Assembly (NCBI GenBank): GCA_036796975.1
Contig: DAIRBY010000017.1
Span: forward strand, 1-63,069
Direction: 5' to 3'
Length of the DNA: 63,069 nucleotides
From: UBA8190 sp003453695
GTDB lineage: Bacteria > Actinomycetota > Acidimicrobiia > Acidimicrobiales > UBA8190
The notes beneath the pieces were generated by a model that was not told where the DNA came from, did not search any database, and saw only the letters and a program-made list of their open reading frames with translations. The position numbers and the translations under genes were made by a program. Positions 59,588-63,069 of the stretch are shown piece by piece; the stretch's first letter is position 1; every line of letters starts with the position of its first letter.

Positions 59588-60624
59588 GTGGAGACCGTGA
59601 CCGGCTCCCGGTGAGGCGTCGGCGGGACGCTGTCCGGCTGCTTCGCCCGCTGGCGGCGTCGTCGCCACCTCCAGATCCCGAGGCCGAGCGCCACCACCAC
59701 GATGAGGATCAGCAACCACGGGAAGATCCAGAACGTGGCTGCACCGGTGGACAGCGCCGCACCCGACGGTCGGAAGGTGACGCTCACGTGCTCGGGGCCG
59801 ATGAAGGGCAGCGGCTGCCACTTCGGTTCGATGACGCTGAAGACCTGACCCGGGATGAAGTTGCCCACCGGTGTGGAGGGGAAGGTCTTCACCGTCTGAC
59901 CGAAGATGTTGGTCACCCGGACGGTGGCAGTGCCGTTGAGGATGGTGTTCCCCGTGTTCTCGAGCTTGAAGCCGACGTAGCCGTGGCTGGTGCCCGGTGC
60001 GAACCCGAGGGCCGGCTCGGATTGGGCCACCTCGACTGCGACCACGGATGCCGACGGATGTAGTGGCCCGATGACATGAACGAACACCGCGGAAGCGATG
60101 CCCTGGTGGACCTGGAATTGCGTGCGCCCGTTGGCCGACTTCTGCGGGGTGACGTCGAGGGCCACGATCCCACCCACGTGATCACCGGGCCGCGCATTGG
60201 GCGGAACGCTCAGGTCGAAGGTGAGCGTGGCGGACGTGGCCGCCGGCAGCACGTGCACGCCTCCGCTCACCGGCAGGGTGAGCCAACGTGCCACGTCCTT
60301 CTTGGGATAGTTCTGCGGTCGCAGCGTCAGGTAGCCGCTCCGGGGCGTGTTGTACCCGTCGGCGGACCAGATCTCGAACTCCTCGGGCTGGTTGGTCAGG
60401 TTGGTGAGGAGCACGGAGTCACTGAGTGTCCCGCCGGGCTTGAGCGAGTATCGGAAGCTCGACCGCGGAGCCTGTGTATTGGGTGACGGCGTGGGCTCGA
60501 AGGTGAATGCGGGCCCCGACGCTGCACCTGCCGGCACCGCCAGGGCGATCGATCCCATACCGGTGACAACGGCGACCACTGTCGCCACGCGGGCGACACG
60601 CCCGCCCCCCCATCGCTTGTTCAC
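59584..60624 (-). CDS. DUF916-type membrane-anchored WxL-interacting protein (second copy)
   Basis: The 346-residue protein parallels the one at 54558: signal, then FRYSLKPGGTLSDSVLLTNLT and PPNARPGDHVGGIVALDV (DUF916-like), LENTGNTILNGTATVRVTNIFGQTVKTF (second domain), a membrane helix (WLLILIVVVALGLGIW) near residues 297-312, and a short basic tail (RWRRRRQRAK). The GTG at 60624 has a G-rich ribosome site. A 9-bp hairpin sits directly before that site. It lies downstream of the WxL-like gene at 60828, separated by a terminator-like hairpin. Confidence 0.78.
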   Translation of the reverse strand: MNKRWGGGRVARVATVVAVVTGMGSIALAVPAGAASGPAFTFEPTPSPNTQAPRSSFRYSLKPGGTLSDSVLLTNLTNQPEEFEIWSADGYNTPRSGYLTLRPQNYPKKDVARWLTLPVSGGVHVLPAATSATLTFDLSVPPNARPGDHVGGIVALDVTPQKSANGRTQFQVHQGIASAVFVHVIGPLHPSASVVAVEVAQSEPALGFAPGTSHGYVGFKLENTGNTILNGTATVRVTNIFGQTVKTFPSTPVGNFIPGQVFSVIEPKWQPLPFIGPEHVSVTFRPSGAALSTGAATFWIFPWLLILIVVVALGLGIWRWRRRRQRAKQPDSVPPTPHREPVTVST

Positions 60625-60633
60625 ACTTCCCCC

Positions 60634-60654
60634 CGAAGAGTCGTGGACTCTTCG
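60634..60654 (-). promoter_or_regulatory. Perfect 9-bp hairpin directly before a ribosome site
   Basis: CGAAGAGTC and GACTCTTCG flank a three-base loop. In the mRNA the stem ends immediately next to the G-run that serves as ribosome site for the gene at 60624. It could control translation, bind a protein, or be a DNA operator. Confidence 0.55.
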
Positions 60655-60695
60655 TTCATGCTCCCACAAACCCGACGGCTAACGGAAGCGCGCGG

Positions 60696-60711
60696 TCACC
60701 AGATTTGCTGA
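60696..60711 (-). promoter_or_regulatory. Degenerate third copy of the TCGTCA-N4-TGACGA palindrome
   Basis: TCACCA-GATT-TGCTGA keeps the four-base centre and five of six pairs, and lies about 75 bases upstream of the DUF916 gene at 60624. No TANNNT box is at the expected spacing, so this is weaker than the other two copies. Confidence 0.3.
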
Positions 60712-60736
60712 GACGCTTCGAGCTCACGGACGCGCG

Positions 60737-60770
60737 AGGAGGGCGGGACGCATGTGCGCCCCGCCCTCCT
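60737..60770 (-). terminator. Strong GC hairpin downstream of the last WxL-like gene
   Basis: AGGAGGGCGGG and CCCGCCCTCCT form a perfect 11-bp stem with a 12-base loop, 57 bases after the stop of the gene at 60828. No U-run follows, as is often seen with actinobacterial terminators. It separates this gene from the next DUF916 gene. Confidence 0.6.
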
Positions 60771-60827
60771 TCACTCGCCTTCTAATGCGTTACCGGTTCC
60801 TGTGACCCCGGTCGTCGCTCCCGGACG

Positions 60828-63069
60828 TCAGAACCCGAGCACGATCAGGTCGATCGTGGCTTGGTACTGACCGGAGGCGACATACGGCGGGATGGCCAGG
60901 AGCAGGCCGGCGTTGCAATCGAACGAGCCGCCGCCACCGGCTGCCCCTCCGGCGAGGGACAGGTCGGTTGCGCACAGCACGTCAGCGCTGCCGGTCAAGT
61001 CGTTGAGCGGCAAGGGCAGACCGGCGTTGACTTCAGCCGGCTGGCTCGACGAGCCTCCCGTTCCCGCGTTGTAACCGTTCACGCCTGCGCCACCACCGAC
61101 GGGCTGCGGCAGGCCGCTCGGGCCGACGACACATCCAGGCAGGATGGCCTGGATGGCGGCACCCGACTCACAGGGCGACCCCGGCGCCGGGTTGGCATTG
61201 TTGGCCGGAAGCGTGCCCGGCGTGCTCAGTGTCACCGACGGGCTCCAGGTCATGAAGTCGGCCGGAATCACGTTGTCGGCGGCCGGACCGTGTTGGTCCA
61301 GGTTGTTGAAGGGCGACTCCATCTGCCCGGTCACCGTCCAGCCCGTGAGGGTGCCTCGGTCGTCTTGGACCGTGACCTGGTTCAGCTGGCCGAGTGCCTG
61401 GTCGAACTGTCCGTTGTTCACCGCACCACCCGGCGTACAGGCTGTCGGGCCGGCGAAGGGCGGAGCACACGGCGTCTGGTCACCGCCCAGAGCCGAGAAC
61501 GTGGTGTCCAGTCCCAACTTGACCGGAGACAGGTTCACGTGCGAGGCGTCGGGGTTGGCCCCCGTCTGGGACTCCCAGATGTACAGCGACGACCCGAGCA
61601 CGAAGGCGTTGATCTGCTGGCGTGGGTCGCAGCCGACGGTTGGTGTCGGCAGTGTGTTGCTGTACGCGTTGCCGGGTGCGGGAAGCCCAGTCCCCGTGTA
61701 ACCATCGGCGCCGGCGCCCCGGGTGATCGTCAGCGGATTCTCCGGAGACGAGCCCGGAGGCGTCGACAACCCGCCGGGGTTGGTCGGGACGAGCTGCCCC
61801 GCCGTCGGCGAACAGAAGCTGTCGAGGGACACGAACGGATTGATGGTCACCGTCGTGGTCTTCAGAGTCGGAGTGCTGACGGCGTTGTTCGCCGTAACCC
61901 GGACCGTGTCCTGGAAGGGCGTCACATTCGCCCCCTGCTCACCGGTAACCGATGCAGTGATGGTGCCGGTCAGGTTCCCGCTGCCATCGGTGGTGCACGT
62001 TCCGGTGTCGGTTCCGCTCGACCAGGCGATGGTACACGTCGCAGAGGTCTGGTTGGCACCCCAGTTCCCCCCGGAGACGTTGATCACATGAGAATCCGTA
62101 CCTGTGAGGAACGAGACCGAGTTCGGACTCGCTGCGTTCAAGAACGGCACGGGCGTGATGGGATCGCTATCGATCAGCTGCTGCGCGGGCGTCAGGACCA
62201 GAACCTGGTTCGCAGCAGGGACATTGGCCTTTGCCGTCCACGGACCGCCTGCGCCCGTGACAACCGGGATGGAGGTTCCGCCCGAGGACACAGCCCCCGA
62301 CGTTGTGGCGAGGACTGCGGTGGTGCCGTCAGTGACCATGATGGCGGTACCGCTCGGGATGGCCTGCGAAACTCCTCCAGCAACTTGGATCGGCCCTTCG
62401 TTGCCCAGGACGATGCTGGTGTCTGTAGACGACCCGGTCAGCCCGGACGTCACTGCCCCAGTTCCAACCGCGGTCGTGTTGACGCCCGAGCACGACAGCG
62501 GCAGGTATGTCGCCGGAGGACCAGGACTCACGAGGTCGAACACGGTCAGGGTGGGGTGCACATACACGTGAACAGTGCCGCTCGCTCCAGCCGTGACGTT
62601 TACCGGCGACAAGGGGATGCTGAGCGTGAGCGGCGTGTCCAATGTGAGCGTGTTAGCCGGGAACTCACCCACCCCGCTGTAAACCGTGGCCGGCGCGGTG
62701 GAGGGCCCACCAATCGCAACAGATGACGGTGTTGCTCCCGTCACGTCGATTTGACCGCTCAAATATCCGGAAATGCTGGTACTTCCCAGAGCTATGGCTG
62801 CGTTCACTAATCCCGCCGGTAACGTAACGTTCACGGCTGGCGTGACCGTCGCGGTAGCCCCTGAATCCACCGGATTCGGCGACAGTGTGCCGCTCACCAC
62901 CGTGCCCCCCAGCGCGATGTCGCCGATGTTTGTCGCCGGGCAGTAGGCCAGGAAGGGCGACGTGTCGGCGATCGCCGGCCCCGATGAGGCGACAACCAGG
63001 CCGACAGTCGAGACTGAGCCGGCGATGATCCCACTGCTGGCCAGTACGAAGACCCGTTTCCGTAACTTC
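60828..63069 (-). CDS. Secreted protein fusing an AYCP module to a WxL-like domain (5' end cut)
   Basis: About 746 residues are visible; the start codon lies just beyond the window. The visible start (K-L-R-K-R-V-F-V-L-A) is a signal peptide, ending near P-A-I-A-D, followed by F-L-A-Y-C-P-A-T-N-I-G-D, the opening of the module seen twice in the 51952 gene. That module is followed by an Ig-like stretch (SPNSVSFLTGTDSHVINVSG), a middle region, and a C-terminal WxL-like domain: D-D-R-G-T-L-T-G-W-T-V-T-G, F-M-T-W-S-P-S-V, E-V-N-A-G, and G-Q-Y-Q-A-T-I-D-L-I-V-L-G. No LAXTG or membrane anchor follows. It links the two protein classes of this locus. Confidence 0.75.
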   Translation of the reverse strand, partial: KLRKRVFVLASSGIIAGSVSTVGLVVASSGPAIADTSPFLAYCPATNIGDIALGGTVVSGTLSPNPVDSGATATVTPAVNVTLPAGLVNAAIALGSTSISGYLSGQIDVTGATPSSVAIGGPSTAPATVYSGVGEFPANTLTLDTPLTLSIPLSPVNVTAGASGTVHVYVHPTLTVFDLVSPGPPATYLPLSCSGVNTTAVGTGAVTSGLTGSSTDTSIVLGNEGPIQVAGGVSQAIPSGTAIMVTDGTTAVLATTSGAVSSGGTSIPVVTGAGGPWTAKANVPAANQVLVLTPAQQLIDSDPITPVPFLNAASPNSVSFLTGTDSHVINVSGGNWGANQTSATCTIAWSSGTDTGTCTTDGSGNLTGTITASVTGEQGANVTPFQDTVRVTANNAVSTPTLKTTTVTINPFVSLDSFCSPTAGQLVPTNPGGLSTPPGSSPENPLTITRGAGADGYTGTGLPAPGNAYSNTLPTPTVGCDPRQQINAFVLGSSLYIWESQTGANPDASHVNLSPVKLGLDTTFSALGGDQTPCAPPFAGPTACTPGGAVNNGQFDQALGQLNQVTVQDDRGTLTGWTVTGQMESPFNNLDQHGPAADNVIPADFMTWSPSVTLSTPGTLPANNANPAPGSPCESGAAIQAILPGCVVGPSGLPQPVGGGAGVNGYNAGTGGSSSQPAEVNAGLPLPLNDLTGSADVLCATDLSLAGGAAGGGGSFDCNAGLLLAIPPYVASGQYQATIDLIVLGF

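Noticed and set aside
61860..62840. CGTTACG-like words inside the last gene, similar to the promoter box.
   Set aside because: They are within coding sequence and lack the TCGTCA-N4-TGACGA palindrome at the right spacing.
49209..63069. The surface locus as an integrated island at tRNA-Gly.
   Set aside because: It begins after tRNA-Gly, but no integrase, transposase or repeat of the tRNA 3' end was found, and codon use looks native. The far border lies outside the window.

Overview
This window comes from a high-GC Gram-positive chromosome, most likely an actinomycete of the Acidimicrobiia type. The evidence is strong third-position GC bias (long open frames on the antisense of most genes), an F420-type LLM oxidoreductase, a maleylpyruvate-isomerase (MDMPI) domain protein, an MtrAB-like two-component system with a downstream lipoprotein, LAXTG-type sorting signals and a rod-shape mre cluster. 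Lineage is inferred from gene content only.

Region 1 (1-15.2 kb) is housekeeping, almost all on the minus strand: infB (5' part only), ylxR, nusA and rimP; proS on the plus strand; ispG, rseP and dxr (isoprenoid synthesis and intramembrane proteolysis); cdsA, frr, pyrH, tsf and rpsB; then a WhiG/FliA-type sigma factor and xerC. Region 2 (15.3-21.6 kb) holds a plus-strand response regulator, histidine kinase and GerMN-type lipoprotein, then minus-strand rsfS, nadD and an LLM oxidoreductase, and plus-strand class II DAHP synthase. Region 3 (21.7-39.1 kb) is one long minus-strand run, read right to left: mreB, mreC, mreD, mrdA, a radical-SAM/DUF2344 pair, rne, rplU, rpmA, obg, proB, proA, a MoxR ATPase, a VWA protein and a histidine phosphatase. 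rodA is absent from its expected place. Region 4 (39.2-48.9 kb) carries ndk, folC, clpX, clpP and tig, then smaller genes: MDMPI protein, a 49-residue zinc-ribbon-like protein, ppx, a universal stress protein, a zinc alcohol dehydrogenase and a tiny membrane protein. Many minus-strand pairs overlap by four bases (ATGA or GTGA), which implies translational coupling.

Two tRNA genes (Pro-UGG and Gly-UCC, 49.05-49.28 kb) mark the start of Region 5 (49.3-63.07 kb), an accessory cell-surface locus. It encodes two proteins with a C-terminal WxL-like domain (55829-57742 and 60828 to the window edge). Each is followed downstream by a membrane-anchored DUF916-type protein, the family that partners WxL proteins in Firmicutes. 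It also encodes a receptor-like protein with a neocarzinostatin-like exterior, one membrane helix and a degenerate GGDEF-like interior; two proteins sharing a secreted module that begins near an A-Y-C-P motif and ending in an LAFTG sorting signal; a lipoprotein; and two small membrane-anchored proline-rich proteins. The same secreted module is fused to the WxL-like domain in the last gene. Two intergenic regions share a TAACGT box with an upstream TCGTCA-N4-TGACG(A/G) palindrome, so parts of the locus may be co-regulated. I read this locus as an actinobacterial WxL/DUF916-like surface complex coupled to LAXTG anchoring. It is the best candidate for an undescribed system here.

No intergenic stretch exceeds about 300 bases. 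The largest are 2599-2893, 45221-45473, 49282-49526 and 57743-58012; what they hold is noted in the entries. No CRISPR array, insertion sequence, rRNA or replication origin was seen.
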